Assembly (NCBI GenBank): GCA_001599915.1
Contig: BCIG01000022.1
Coordinates: 434,001 to 498,000, forward strand
DNA length: 64,000 nucleotides
Origin: Symbiotaphrina buchneri
Taxonomy: Eukaryota > Ascomycota > Symbiotaphrinales > Symbiotaphrinaceae
Direction of reading: 5' to 3'
Each line of letters begins with the position of its first letter. Position 1 is the stretch's first letter. The position numbers and the translations under genes were made by a program. Shown in pieces: positions 31,626-44,577 of this stretch. Under the pieces are notes generated by a model. That model was not told where the DNA came from and searched no databases. It saw only the letters and a program-made list of their open reading frames with translations.

Positions 31626-32170
31626 GCGAGCTCCCCTGAACCGCCACAGAAATAAGTCTCAAATAAGAAAGCGTTCGGCAAAAACTACGAAGAATTCCAT
31701 ATCGTTCATGATCGGTAGGCAATGGGACCATTTGCATTGCATCTGGGCGTTTGGATTGGGTCCTCATCTTACGGTCTCTATTGATCGTCGACCCTATGTG
31801 CTGGGGTCCTCAACGTTTGTCGACAGGCTGCATAGGGGGCGGACTTCAGGTGTCTTTGGGAACGTTGAAATTGGCTTACAGGTGTCGCTGACGCTGCGTT
31901 TGGCTTGTCGGGAGCAAGCCTAGTGGATGGGTTGGGCATTCTGGGCTGCGGCAGTATTACATTGTCTCCGAGTGGAGCTGATGGAAGGGGTGGCAGCTTC
32001 CTTGGACACCTTTGATGCTACGGATATTGGGCAGTTTACGGCCAAGGCAGGATTGATATCCGGAAAACGGTCAATTTTGAGAAGCATAGCTGATACCCAA
32101 CGGCGTATGGCAAACGCCTGCCGCCATTGTCTAGTGGTCCTCTATTTCCAATTCCACATCATGCGGAATT
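31626..32170. other. Intergenic region between convergent genes
   Basis: The 3' flanks of the unknown gene and the GNAT gene. A plus-strand frame at 31708-31923 has no recognisable features. Otherwise nothing. Confidence 0.4.
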
Positions 32171-32929
32171 TTAAGCCAACAAGACAAGCTTTTCCATGTT
32201 CAATTGAATCCTTTTCTGCTCAGGTGGTCTGTCGGTTGCGGCTCGTCCAGCATAAGTGATATCCTCCTGGCCAACAGCCATGAACCCAAACCTCTTGTAA
32301 AGCCCATAAGCTTCCCGGTTCGCCTCGTCGACACCGATAGTGAACTTCACCCTCTGTGACCCCCAATCACACGATATATTGAGCGCATGCTCGATGGCCG
32401 TGTCCAACAATCTTTTCCCATATCCCAACCCTCTCAGCTCTGGTGCTGTCCACAAGCTGTTGAGATGCCAATGTAGCTCCTCCCAGGGGACATCCAGATG
32501 CGGAGCAGTTTCCAAAGCAGCGCCATCAGCTTGCTCATCCTTCCCGTTTCCCTCGCCGTTCTCCTTCTCCCGAGCAGCTTTAGCCGCAGCCTCCACCCTA
32601 TCCCACGGGTTGCCCCTAGTTTCTTCCACACCTAGCTTTGGGGTATATGGACCCATGAGCGTGATCAAACCCTCCCAACGGGCCGGGGTGCCCACCTCCA
32701 CAACAAAGTGTGTCGCGAGCGGGCGCTTGAAGCGAACTTCCCATTTTTGATCCGGATACTGAAGAGCCTCCTCGTAGGTGGCGATGAAGGCTTGCGGATC
32801 GTATTTGAAGGCTGCAAGGCGCAGCTCCTTGTACTTTGTGAGGTCAATACGGTACTGCTCTTCGCTGACCCAGGCACGAGGGAGCTGGAAGATTGCACCA
32901 CTGGCCGGCCCGCTGGAGAGAGCGGCCAT
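32171..32929 (-). CDS. GNAT-family N-acetyltransferase
   Basis: A 252-aa single exon. The acetyl-CoA-binding motif A is clear near residues 160-180: SLWTAPELRGLGYGKRLLDT, with the RGxGYGKxL pyrophosphate loop (R/Q-x-x-G-x-G/A). The later NREAYGLYKRFGFMAVG is motif B. An insertion of about 35 residues rich in Glu, Lys and Ala lies between the N-terminal strands and motif A. It acetylates an unidentified amine acceptor, and cytosolic location is inferred. Confidence 0.88.
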   Translation of the reverse strand: MAALSSGPASGAIFQLPRAWVSEEQYRIDLTKYKELRLAAFKYDPQAFIATYEEALQYPDQKWEVRFKRPLATHFVVEVGTPARWEGLITLMGPYTPKLGVEETRGNPWDRVEAAAKAAREKENGEGNGKDEQADGAALETAPHLDVPWEELHWHLNSLWTAPELRGLGYGKRLLDTAIEHALNISCDWGSQRVKFTIGVDEANREAYGLYKRFGFMAVGQEDITYAGRAATDRPPEQKRIQLNMEKLVLLA

Positions 32930-33406
32930 TGTTGGTTCTAAAAGGCGCTCACAGGTCGATATGGATATTCAGCCCGATGCACTAGGCTGCTCCAACCACG
33001 TGAAGGTAGTGGCATAGTCGCTGGATAACGTCTGGCGTGACGGCTGGCTTGAAAGAGGAAAAAGACCAGCAAGCGATAATGAGTCAAACGTCGCGATTGA
33101 CCCCCTTATCGGAAGCTCGGGTGCACAAATTGCGGGGAGTCTAGCTCCCCGAAAGGCGGTCGGCGACGGCAGAAAGGGTGCTTGTGACGAGGGTTCAGGG
33201 GTCCAGGCCGGCACATGCACATGCACTGGTCAAGCGCTCAGCCTTGTGTTTCAGCTGGTTCGCATCGACGCCTCGTGTGACTGTCATTTGTGATTTTCTT
33301 TCATCATGTCGTGCATTAATAGAAAAGAGTGGCAGCCTTGCCTGCTTCTACCCTCCTCCTCCTATTTGTTCTGCCCGAGGCCCAAACACGGTTCGAGGCC
33401 TGCATC
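32930..33406. promoter_or_regulatory. Divergent intergenic region, GNAT and CorA-like genes
   Basis: The two genes start head to head across 477 bases. CACATGCACATGCAC-type alternating sequence occurs near 33213. No core promoter element is clear. Confidence 0.4.
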
Positions 33407-35484
33407 ATGGCTGCACAGGCGATGCCTCAAAGCAACATGACGTTGCAGGTCCCAAATGGCCGCGTTGAGAACTTCTTTCGAAATATGGACGATGATGCAC
33501 AATTCCAAGAGTTGGTTTCTGCTGCAAAGGACCCTAACGCGCACAACTTCGTCGTGGACTTCGGCAGAAATCAGGCCAAACCTGTCTTTAATGTTGGCGC
33601 TGATCAGTGGAATGAGCTGTTAAATCTCGAGGCATGTCTGCTGAATCTCCATGAGGGGATCTATAGCTGACTTTCTGCACGATAGAGGCCCGAAGAATGC
33701 AATGTTAGGTGGATGTACGTTCATTGTGCTGTCATTAAAGATAACGACTGATCCTTTTACTCCAGACATTTATGGGCTCCGGACAAACAGCAGGATATTG
33801 TAAATGTAACCGGCTTACGTGACCAGGAATGATGTCAGGGACCAGCTGATTCGTCTGTAGACAATTGCAAGCTTTTACGATGTATCCACCAGACTCATTG
33901 CAATCATGGCTTCCAGCCAGCCTGGCCACGCCCCTAGGGCACAAGTGCAAAGTTCCCGTCGTTATCATTTCTCCAATATCATGAGCAGAGCTTCCATGGA
34001 GTCTCGACGGCCACGAACGCCTGATGTTGAAGGATGGACGGAGAATATTCCCCTACAGTCTCCTATCACTCCACGTCCACAACTTCCTAGCCATCAAGAC
34101 TTCGATTTGAACCATTACAAGCTTGTCAGGGACGTCTGGCATTATTCTTCAGTCGATTGGGGTACCAAATGTGAGGCTCGTCATAGGGCTCAAATGTCCT
34201 CTACTGACTTACACAGATCTATGTCTCGGCTATAATTGTCTGCAGACTGTGTCCACCGAGCCTTCCATGCCATCGGAACATAGAGTGGAGAACCTCACCG
34301 ACTTCAAGGACAAACCGCAAGGGAAGAGAACGTGGATGTGGCTCCTACTTTGCATTGACAGTACGGTACCAGATTTCCTTTTCTGATATATCGCTGAAAG
34401 TCAGCTCTAGGCACTGTCATTTCAATACAAGAAGACCCGTTCCCTGGTCAAATATACTCAAACCGGGATGCTCGTCAGCAAGCGGAGCTAACAGCTACAC
34501 GTCGAAATATTCTACACATCTTCCGGCAGCTGTCCAAGGTTGGGGATGCTTCTCCAAACCCACTGATGATCTTGCCTTTCCGCAACCGTCAAGATGGACG
34601 TGGGATTGATACCAAAGAAGCTGCTGTTGATGTTGCTAGCGAGCTGTTCTACTATTTGTTCGATGATTGGCACTTTGGCTACGACCTGATTTCTCGAAAG
34701 TATCCATACGCTAGGGATCTTGAATTGCTGGTAAGTCTTCTGGACCATTGCGAATCTTGATGCGCGGACTCACGGTCGACACAGCGGAAGCATATGCTTG
34801 ACAAAGCCGATATCAGTAATGTCGAACGACTGCATCATCTCGGACGTCAGCTTGGGACGCTTAAACGGATCTATCGCAGTTACACCTCTATTATTGATCG
34901 TGTAACTGCGGGCCAACGACAGACCAAGGCCGTGCATTGTGATACTGAGGGAGACAATCCGAGTCCAACTCAGCAAGCGGCCGATAAGCCACTCGGGCCC
35001 TCATTATCGCAGGCCGCCAAAGTACGGTTTGAACGACTTAAAGATCGAATTGAGCTATACGCCATGAGTGAGGTGCAGGAGTGCTTGGATGAAAAGGAAG
35101 CTTTGGTGTTTATGGTACAAACCCCGATTGGACGCTGCGGACAATAACTGACATTCTGGAAAGAACTTCAATCTCATCACGATCAAAGAATCCCAGAATG
35201 TTGAACGACTTACTCGAATCACCATTTTCCTTGCAAAGGCAACGATCGTCTTCCTTCCTATAAGCTTAATGACCGCCTATTTCTCTACGCAGCTGGACGA
35301 TCTTGAGGGGGTGTACTCGGTAAAGACGTACTGGGGATGTTTTGGAGTGCTGGCAGCTTTATCGATCATAGTCCTGACGGTATTTTATATCTTCACGGAG
35401 AAGTTCCAGGGGAGGGTTATTGATGAGCCATTGCGGGTTATATTCGTCAATTTCTGGAAACGTATCTTTAAGAAGGGTACTTGA
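33407..35484 (+). CDS. CorA-like two-helix membrane protein
   Basis: Eight exons: 33407-33631, 33686-33714, 33766-33799, 33861-34170, 34217-34360, 34411-34730, 34785-35114, 35164-35484. They sum to 1713 nt, 570 aa. The first intron uses a GC donor (GAG/GCATGT); reading through would hit a stop. The N-terminal part includes ERPEECNVRW and IHLWAPDKQQDI; WGTKYLCLGYN and KRTWMWLLLC follow. A helical stalk precedes two C-terminal membrane helices (IFLAKATIVFLPISLMTAYF and YWGCFGVLAALSIIVLTVFY). The topology is that of CorA metal transporters, but the GMN signature after helix 1 is absent (YFSTQLDDL instead). Fungi carry many such divergent members; transport is unproven. Confidence 0.87.
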
Positions 35485-36971
<1,487 letters not shown>

Positions 36972-37626
36972 ATTCAGTACAATCAAGCATCTACCGGAGC
37001 AGGTGGGTAGCAGTGGGAGGTCCGCGGAGGTGAATCAAGCTGGTCATCGGCGATACCGAAGGGAGGGCGATGGGGAGGTGATGGTTGCAAGATAGATTGG
37101 GCATGGGCCATCGCATCAAATCACGCTGTGCTGCTTGGTGTCCTTTTCGTGCCCTTGGGGAGTGTGTATCGTATTTTGCGAGTTTTACGTCTTCTTAGTA
37201 GTTTGCGAATAAAATCGATATGCATTTATGGTCATCCATCGATTACTGCCTTGCCAGTATCAATCCCTTGCGCTGAAAATTGAGGCTCATTACGGGGTAT
37301 TGGACGCAATTCGCCGTTTAAACATGCCACCTATCCCCGGGCCCCTGTTCGAAAATAGACGTTCGGGCTAAACTCCTTTGAGCCACGAAGCTTCAAGAGT
37401 GCCATCTCCGCAAAGTTGCAGACCGTTTCCACGACGCGCCGCAAGCTTGTCAATTCACGAGATCCAGAGCTTCAGCTTGCACTGGACGAGGAGGATCATC
37501 TATCGATTACTCTACACGCTCATTTGGTCTCCGGGACATCGTACACGGCTCCTCGTGCAGGAGCTATCTAGCCCAGGGGTACCCATCCAGCGTTGATCGA
37601 AAGCGACACCGTCCCACATTATCACG
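36972..37626. other. Intergenic, arf1 3' flank and emp24 promoter
   Basis: The left part is the arf1 3' UTR with an AATAAAATCG string near 37208 that could serve polyadenylation. The right part is the emp24 promoter. No coding signal. Confidence 0.45.
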
Positions 37627-38505
37627 ATGCATTTCTCGTCGTTTCTTCTAGGGCTCTCGAGCCTGCTGAGCATTGCCTCGGCACACAATATCCAGCTGGC
37701 GGCGCACAAGCGGGAATGCTTTTTCGAGAGCCTGCACCGCGACGACAAGATGACCGTCACCTTCCAGGTCGGGGACCGGGAGTTCGGAGGCAGCGGGAAT
37801 CTTGAGGTGGACTTTTGGGTATGTTGGTTCCTCTGTCATACAATGTCTACTGCTGTATTGTCATGTTTTAATAGCGTTCTGGGGGGGACGGGATGCTAAT
37901 TGCTTGCTTCTGTATCGCAATAGATCCAAGACCCCTCTGGCAACCGCATCGCGAACGAACGCGCCGTGTCGACTGGCGATCATAGCTTCGTCGCCCAGAT
38001 GGATGGTAAATACGAGTATTGCTTCAGCAATGAGCATTGGTCTGCGAATAGCAAGGAGGTCTCTTTCAACGTGCACGGGATTGTGTATGTGCCTGAATCC
38101 GAGGCACCCAGTGATCCTCTGGAGGCGGAAGGTATGTCTACATAATCAAGCATGCACTCCTCTACTCTGAAATATTGCGGCATATTGTTGGGGTATACTG
38201 GGCTTTGGGGTGCAAATGCTGACCTATTGCTCGAACAGTCCGCCAGCTTTCCGAACTACTTGCCCAGGTCAAGGATGAGCAGTCGTACATCATCGTCAGG
38301 GAACGGGTACACCGGAATACGGCCGAGAGCACAAACGCCAGGGTCAAGTGGTGGAGTATCTTCCAGCTGGGCGTGTTGATCGGCGAGGGCATATTTCAGG
38401 TCTGGTGGCTGAAGCGCTTCTTTGAGGTATGTCACTCCCCCGTGACGAATCGTCTGGCTGCTTTGATGCTGACGAAACATGAAATAGGTCAAGCGGGTCG
38501 TATAA
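37627..38505 (+). CDS. emp24: p24 family cargo receptor, Emp24/TMED2 type
   Basis: Four exons (37627-37818, 37924-38131, 38239-38426, 38488-38505), 606 nt, 201 aa; the last exon encodes only VKRVV. Signal peptide at 1-19 (LLGLSSLLSIASA). The GOLD domain has two conserved Cys (ECFFESL and YEYCFSN) and IQDPSGNRI. The coiled coil and membrane region read VRQLSELLAQVKDEQSYI, RVKWWSIFQLGVLIGEGIFQ, VWWLKRFFEVKRVV. The tail has the FF and basic residues used for COPII and COPI binding. Emp24 cycles between ER and Golgi and aids GPI-anchored cargo export. Confidence 0.95.
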
Positions 38506-38994
38506 TGTGTCTAGATCTGGGAAATGGAGAGTTTGCGGCCATGCCTTTGCGTGCTGGGCGTCGCATTAGAAGTTCGGGCGGGGGATGGATGGGTTAGAGC
38601 GACGCATTGTACCAGTATCAGAGTTAAAAAGCACATCTGCATAGCTATTTGAATACCTTTTACATCCAAACATAATGCCATTCTGCTAAGGTAGGCGACA
38701 AAGACCAAGCGTCGTAACGGAGGTGGATATGCCTAGAGCAAGCTCCTAAATATCCTCGACTTCCCGACCCACCTTCCAAAATACGTCCGAGCTTTCCCCG
38801 CGCTTATACTGTACAATTCGAGGCTGGAGCTCCACAGCTACCCCAAGCTCCCCCAAAGCTATCACCATCAATATAATTGAGGACACCTCAGCCCGCATGA
38901 AGTGATAAAGAGCTCATCAGACGAAACCTCAGCTCCCTCCAATTGGAGCAAACATGCCTTGACCGCCCTCAATTCCTCTGTTGCTCCTTCAGCG
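38506..38994. other. Intergenic, emp24 3' flank and next promoter
   Basis: The frame of the next gene stays open back to 38902 but without an ATG, so an upstream coding exon of that gene cannot be excluded. Nothing else was recognised. Confidence 0.4.
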
Positions 38995-39743
38995 ATGTCC
39001 ACCTTCACACCTCCCACCGCGCTCGAGAACAGCAGCATCTCGAACGCACTCCCGAGCAACCCCGCTGAGGAAGAAACAGAAGAAGCCGGAGCCGGAGCAG
39101 ACGCACGCTCACGTCGTCCACTCCCCAACAATCCTCTGCACCCACCGCTGGACCTCCTCCACCGGTGCTGGCGCATCCAAGACTGCGCTGGCTGCCTACG
39201 CGCCGAGGATCCGTGTAGCTGGTGCCCTGTGGTGCGTCTTCCTCCTCTGCCTCCTCCCTCCCCATCTCCTCTCTGGCTGTACCTCAACCCCCTACCCTAC
39301 CAGATCTCCCCAGCTAACGTACCCTCTTCTTTTGGTTTATAAAGTCCGGAACATGCATCCCCAACCCGGCGCCGCTGTTCCCGCTGCTTACGGGACCGAT
39401 CGGCAACCCGGACGTGTGTCCGTACTGGGACGAGCGGTGGGAGATCCGTGCCCGCCCGCTGGGCTGCCATGTTAGCGCCATCACGTTCCTGACGTTCGCA
39501 GGCAGCGTGCTGGGGACACTGCTGGTTTTGGGACTGGGCTGGGCGGTGCTGTGCGGAGCCAGGTGGATGAGGAGGACCTGGAGAAGAGGTAGAGCCAGGG
39601 AAGATGGGACGGGGGGGAGGGCGTGGAGAGAGTGGTGGAGGTGGAACAGGAAATGGCATAAGGGTGCGACTACTGGAGGTGCAGGGGGAGAGGTACAAGG
39701 AGGCGAAGATGATGAAGGCGTGAGGAGGCCGCTACTGGGGTGA
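38995..39743 (+). CDS. Single-pass membrane protein with PSI-like cysteine domain
   Basis: Exons 38995-39231 and 39345-39743 give 211 aa. The intron has donor GTGCGT, branch GCTAACG and acceptor ATAAAG. The cysteine-rich module is RCWRIQDCAGCLRAEDPCSWC, followed across the splice by PVSGTCIPN and DVCPYWDERWEI; the CxxC...CxWC...C spacing resembles a PSI (plexin-semaphorin-integrin) repeat. A membrane helix follows (ITFLTFAGSVLGTLLVLGLG), then a basic, Trp/Arg-rich tail. No signal peptide is seen at this start, so a first exon may be missing. The function is unknown. Confidence 0.72.
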
Positions 39744-40028
39744 TTTGGACTACGGGATCAGGTTGGATCACCGGTGGATGGATATCTCTGATTACATTAT
39801 CCACGCCATCGGTCCTGGTTCTCAACACCCATCCATCAAGCGGCCAAAAAGCCTCAAAGCACGGTTGCCTCTCACAACCGACTCCTCTCCGCACCCGCTC
39901 TCGCCCTACGTGCCGGCATCAGCCCTATGACACTCGCCATCAAGAGAATCGAGCTCCCTCCCAGCGACGAGGACAATGATGGCACCAAGGACGAGAGCGA
40001 GAAAGGGAACGAGACGCGCTGGACAAGC

Positions 40029-41544
40029 TTACGCAAGAACAAGCTTGCTGATCTTATACTCGACCGCTAGCGGGCGACCCTGCTCCACAACGAAGCGGCC
40101 CGACCCCACATACACGCCGTGATCGAGCTCTGCGAGCGCCGTGCCGCCCGTCGCGAACGTGACGTGGGTGACTATGGCAACAAAAGCCATCAGCAGCGTC
40201 CTTTATTTGGTTGATGGGAACTGTCGGGAAGAGGGGAGAGAGGATGAGGGAGCACATACAGACGTTGCCAAACTCGGTAGTTTGCGCTTCGGGCTTGCCG
40301 CCCAGTACGGCGGCGATACCGGGCGTCATGGTCATTGTGCCGGTGTAGGCGTAGGAGATGGGCTGTGGTTCGGTGGAGGATCAGCATCTTCTGATCGCTT
40401 CTGGACTGGCTGCATGCTGAAAGGCGGGAACAAGTCTACTCACCGTGCCATCCTTGTTTCTTCATGCAGACATCAGAACGTCAGCTTGATCTCTGGTATG
40501 CCGATGCTGCCGGCGCGCTGCTTTTGGAGCATGCGGTTTCGAGATAGAAGGAGACGACGTACTTCCAAACGCTAGTCACGTTCAACCGGAGGTGTTTCCC
40601 ATCGGCATCGACGCTGATGAAGTCCGAGCCGGTCACGCACGTTGCATCGACGGGAGTGCCGAATGCAGGCTCGGACTTGAGGGTCCCGCCTGTAATGGGC
40701 TGACGGATGTGTATCAGACGACGTGGATGGTGCCTGGTTCAATGGATCGCAGAAGACTTACGACGACGTTGAGCCCGCTCCCGCTCGAGAGGGTATCTGC
40801 AATTGGGCATTGTTAGCTCCTCTGCAGTCTTGTTCGTTGGTCGGGTGCGGGAATAGGCTTGTTGGTAGAGGTCTGGGAAGAGCGTGGAGGGTTGCTTAGA
40901 GTAGCGTAGCTAGAATTGCATTCTACTCTCCGTACTTGCCCCCCGTTGCTTGCTTGCCCTAGCGGAGACCGGTGAAATGAAAAGGAGAGTGTCACGTACC
41001 AAAACCTACGGGCGCGCTGATCTCGAGCTGCACAATTCCAAAAGGTCATTCAGTCAGCATAGACGTCCTAGGAGGTTGGACAGAAGTAAGGGAAATGAAA
41101 TCGCAAGAAAGGACTCTGAAACGCGGATTGTGAGAAGCCAGAGACAAGAGCAGAAGACATAGAAGCATAAACATGCAATTGCAAAGAGAAAGACAGCATG
41201 CTTGCAAAGATCCCATGTGGTACTCCGTATGGAAGGCAAGATGGACTTTTACAGAAGCATGGAACGGGGAATGGGGAGGGCTTGATGGAGCAGCGTAGCA
41301 GCAGCAGCATCAGCGAAGTGTAGAAGAGCCGGGAAGAAGGGAGGACCAGCGGAGAGCGAAGCTCACAGAAGAGGGCCTGGGGCAGAACCCGAGGGAATAT
41401 AAAGAAATATGAACGCAGCAAAGTGACCAAAGATCCCGCCCATAGAAGCCATGAGCCTCAAATCGGCATGAGAACAAGCCTAAGAGCAAAACATACCAGC
41501 GCCGTGAGAGCAGGCTTCAAAGCCGGGAATTGCGCTTCCGTCAT
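40029..41544 (-). CDS. DUF3237 family protein, seven exons
   Basis: Exons 41544-41497, 41027-41000, 40796-40762, 40699-40563, 40459-40444, 40362-40260 and 40171-40029 sum to 510 nt, 169 aa. The DUF3237 pattern runs LEISAPVGFG, PITGGTLKSEPAFGTPVDAT, GSDFISVDADGKHLRLNVTS, GTPISYAYTGTM, and FTHVTFATGGTALAEL to VGSGRFVV. The fifth exon is only 16 nt, with 28- and 35-nt exons earlier; every junction keeps frame and family order. The first intron is 469 nt, unusually long here. A TATATAAG box lies at 41608-41615 on the coding strand, about 65 bases before the ATG. A small beta-barrel fold of unknown biochemical role; cytosolic. Confidence 0.85.
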
Positions 41545-42403
41545 TGTGTGTCTTCTTCGTGGACTCTTCTCTGCTCCCTGCTTTCTCCCTGGGGTCAAGT
41601 TCCGGAGCTTATATACAATGGAGTATGCACTGAAAAATCGGGGAATAAACGCCGAGTCGGGTCCCTGGTGTTCCTTGCTGGATTTCTGGTGTTTGGTGTA
41701 GTGAGGTGAGGTCTGTCTGTAGCTCTCGGAAATGGCGGGGCATTGGAACGCGCCGGCTGATTCGGGAGGAAGCTACCCCGCAATCGCAGCGGATTGGGAA
41801 AGGGACAGGGATTTCTTCTAAATGAAGCAACACCCCTTTTGTTAGCATTTGATAGCTTGGCAGGCTTGCTGACTTGCTAGTCCACTCCCTGTGAATAGGC
41901 TGATTGGCATAATTATTTTCGGAATTGATTGACAAGGATAATGTAGGTAATGAAGCAGTGGCCATATCTCGACGAGGGTGAATAAAATCATTTCTCGGAT
42001 TTGTGATTTGAGATGGGGCGAGATGGGATGAGATTGGATGGGATGGGCAAAGGATGAGATGGAATCTATGATCATCAAGGCACAAAAAGATCTAGATCTT
42101 CAGGCACACAGATGCCGGAGATGATATTGCTCGATGAATCGCTACGAACCAAGATCTCCAGACAAACCACTCCTACAATCATGGACCCCAGGGCAGGCAG
42201 ATCTACAGGTACAGATCTACAATCACAGACATTAATCTCTACAATATAGACGATTAGGTTTTGATCAACAGATCAACTTTTCATTTCTTCATCTACCCGC
42301 TATGCAGAGTAGGCATGCGTCATTCACGCAGAAAACAAAGCAGAAACAGAGAAGACAAAGTCCCTTCAACCGGTCCATCGAAGAAAACAAACCCCCATGT
42401 GCA
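41545..42403. other. Intergenic, DUF3237 promoter and GH128 3' flank
   Basis: The left part contains the TATATAAG box of the DUF3237 gene (41608-41615). The right part includes a repetitive GATGGGATGAGAT-type stretch (about 42010-42060) and AGATCT-rich sequence (42080-42210). No coding signal. Confidence 0.45.
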
Positions 42404-44577
42404 CTAGGACGTGTAGGTATTGTACGTCTCCCCCAGGGTGCTAAGGCTCGAACCCGAGACCAGGTTATCCTCCGCGACCATGAACCACGCGTAAGCTTCG
42501 ACGTAGTCTTGTTCGTCCAACCACGGAAGAATAGCCTGCAGAAACATGTTCTTGTCATCGTCCGATCCGTTGTTCAGGCCGAACTGTGAGAGAGGGGTTA
42601 GTAAATGCTGTCCTCGGTGGGGGTACGTGGGGAAGAGGATGAGAGTGTGTGGGCGAAGGCACGACATGGAAGGATGTGAACGTACCTCGGTGATCCACAG
42701 CTTGCCATCAGGGAACCGCGCGTGCGCGCCCTCCACGTAGCTCTTGAAGTACGCCTGCGTAGACTCTTGATCGCTCAGAGTCGAGTACCAGTGGATGACA
42801 TAGAAGTCAATCGTGCAGTCGCTGCCACAAGCTTCCGTGAAGTTTCCGAGGTAATCTAGGCCGATGGGGGTGGAAGAATCGCCCGTCTCGCCGTTGGTGA
42901 CGGCCGGAGAGCCCAGCTGCGCTTGACCGGCGAAGGGTTCCATGTAGGTCTTCCACGTGGATACTGCGTCGGAGACGGACATGCCTGAGGACCCGGAGAC
43001 GGAGAGGTCGGGCTCGTTCATGCTGTGGTTGCGCGTTAGTAGGGGTTGCGGTATGTGGGAAGTGAGGGCGAAGTGAGGACTTACCCTAGCAGATGAGTGG
43101 ACCCAGCCTCGATAGCGGCTTTGGCGTCGGCAGTCCAAGTAGATGTCGAACTGTCACCCCAGAGCATAGGAACGTACAACTGGCCGAGCGTAGCACCAGC
43201 GGAAGAAGCCCAGTTATAGGCCCAGGTAACGACCGAGCCAGAACCGGTGAAGTAGTCACAGAGACTCGCCGTGTTGTATGCTGCGCCGCGCTTGCCCTTG
43301 GAAAACGCGCTGGAACTGGAGCTGGAGGCTGCAGAGGAAGCGGCAGCACTCGCGCTAGTGGACGAGCTGGCGACAGTGACTGAAACAGATGTTGAGGACG
43401 CGGCCGCGACGGAAGGTTCGGCAGTTGATGAAGTGGCCACGTGAGAGTACGCGTCCAGGGAGACTGACATGATGCCCGCGAAGACAGCACCTGCAGCAGA
43501 AGTGGTAGAAGAAGTGGGGATGCTGGCTGAAGTTGAGATTGCGACAGTAGTACCGGCAGAAGAAGTAGCGCTCATAGAAACAACGACTGAAGAGCCCTCA
43601 GTTGAAGCCGCGGCAGCCACAACCACCGTAGCGGAAGTGGAGCCAGTTGTAGTCGAAGTCATTGAGGCTACAACGGAAGTAGAGGATGCCGCTCCCGTCT
43701 CAGCAGTAGCCAGGCTGGTCGCAGAAACTCCTCCAGTGCTCCCATCAGAATCAGGAACAGCAGTGACATTAGAAACGCCCACAGAAGCTTGCGAAAGAGT
43801 AGTGGCAGGAAATGCTGCTGCGGGTCCAACAGTGCCATTCGTAGAAACACTGAGACCAGATACACTGACCACAACACCTGAACGATACGCACCTGACACA
43901 CCGCCGCTAGCAGCTGCAAGAACATACGCACTTGACGTAGTATTCGTCCCGTTGGCATAGTGAGCGGTAGCAAACAGCGAAGCAGATGCAGATGTCATAG
44001 AGCTCGGGTCTGCAGAAGTAGAGGCGGCAAGAGCGTCGACTCCAGTGAGAGATGAGGTTGCGGAGAGGATGGCGGAAGAAAGCCAGACGCTCACAGTCTG
44101 AGTGATCGTGGCTTGAGAAGTAATAGTCACCGTGAGCTGCGCTCCATTAGTGCCGCAGGCCGCAATGCTCGGCGAGCTAGTGATCGCTGCGGCGACGACG
44201 ATGTCTGAGGTCGACGATGGGAGAGCAGTGTTGACGTAAACACCACCGTTGGTCGCCGTGGGGTCGACGGTTTCAACGATCGTAACTACCTCCGTGGCCC
44301 CAACAGTGGAGAGGATGGTGGTGTTCTGGGCCAGTCGAGCACGTCCGAGGCCGCTTGCGGTGGAATTGGCATAGTGATACGAACTATTTCCCAGGCCATA
44401 AGGAGCAACAGTATCGTTCGAGAGGTTTGTGATGTTGGAGATACCGGTAGCAGACGCTGTCGTGATATCACGGCCATGCAAGAAGCGATGAGCGGCATGG
44501 CAATGCACGTTCAGGGCTTGACCCGGGCTCACCAGGAGCGCCAGGCCAGCGGTAAGAGCGAGATTGAAGCAATGCAT
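42404..44577 (-). CDS. GH128 (Asl1-like) secreted cell-wall glucanase with Ser/Thr-rich region
   Basis: Three exons (44577-43085, 43022-42686, 42583-42404), 2010 nt, 669 aa. Signal peptide at 1-22 (FNLALTAGLALLVSPGQA). About 380 residues of Ser/Thr/Ala/Val-rich, probably O-mannosylated sequence follow. The catalytic domain starts near 430 (KRGAAYNTASLCDYFTGSG). The glycosidase features are TWAYNWASS, HLLGMNEPDL with the proposed acid Glu near 501, IDFYVIHWY, and LWITEFG with the nucleophile Glu at 610, ending the second exon. The family hydrolyses beta-1,3-glucan and includes fission yeast Asl1. A TATAAAA element at 44745-44751 lies about 170 bases upstream. No GPI signal is evident. Confidence 0.92.

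Noticed and set aside
43469-43960. 163-codon plus-strand frame opposite the glucanase gene
   Set aside because: Val/Glu/Thr-rich mirror of the Ser/Thr/Ala repeats on the coding strand; low-complexity shadow.
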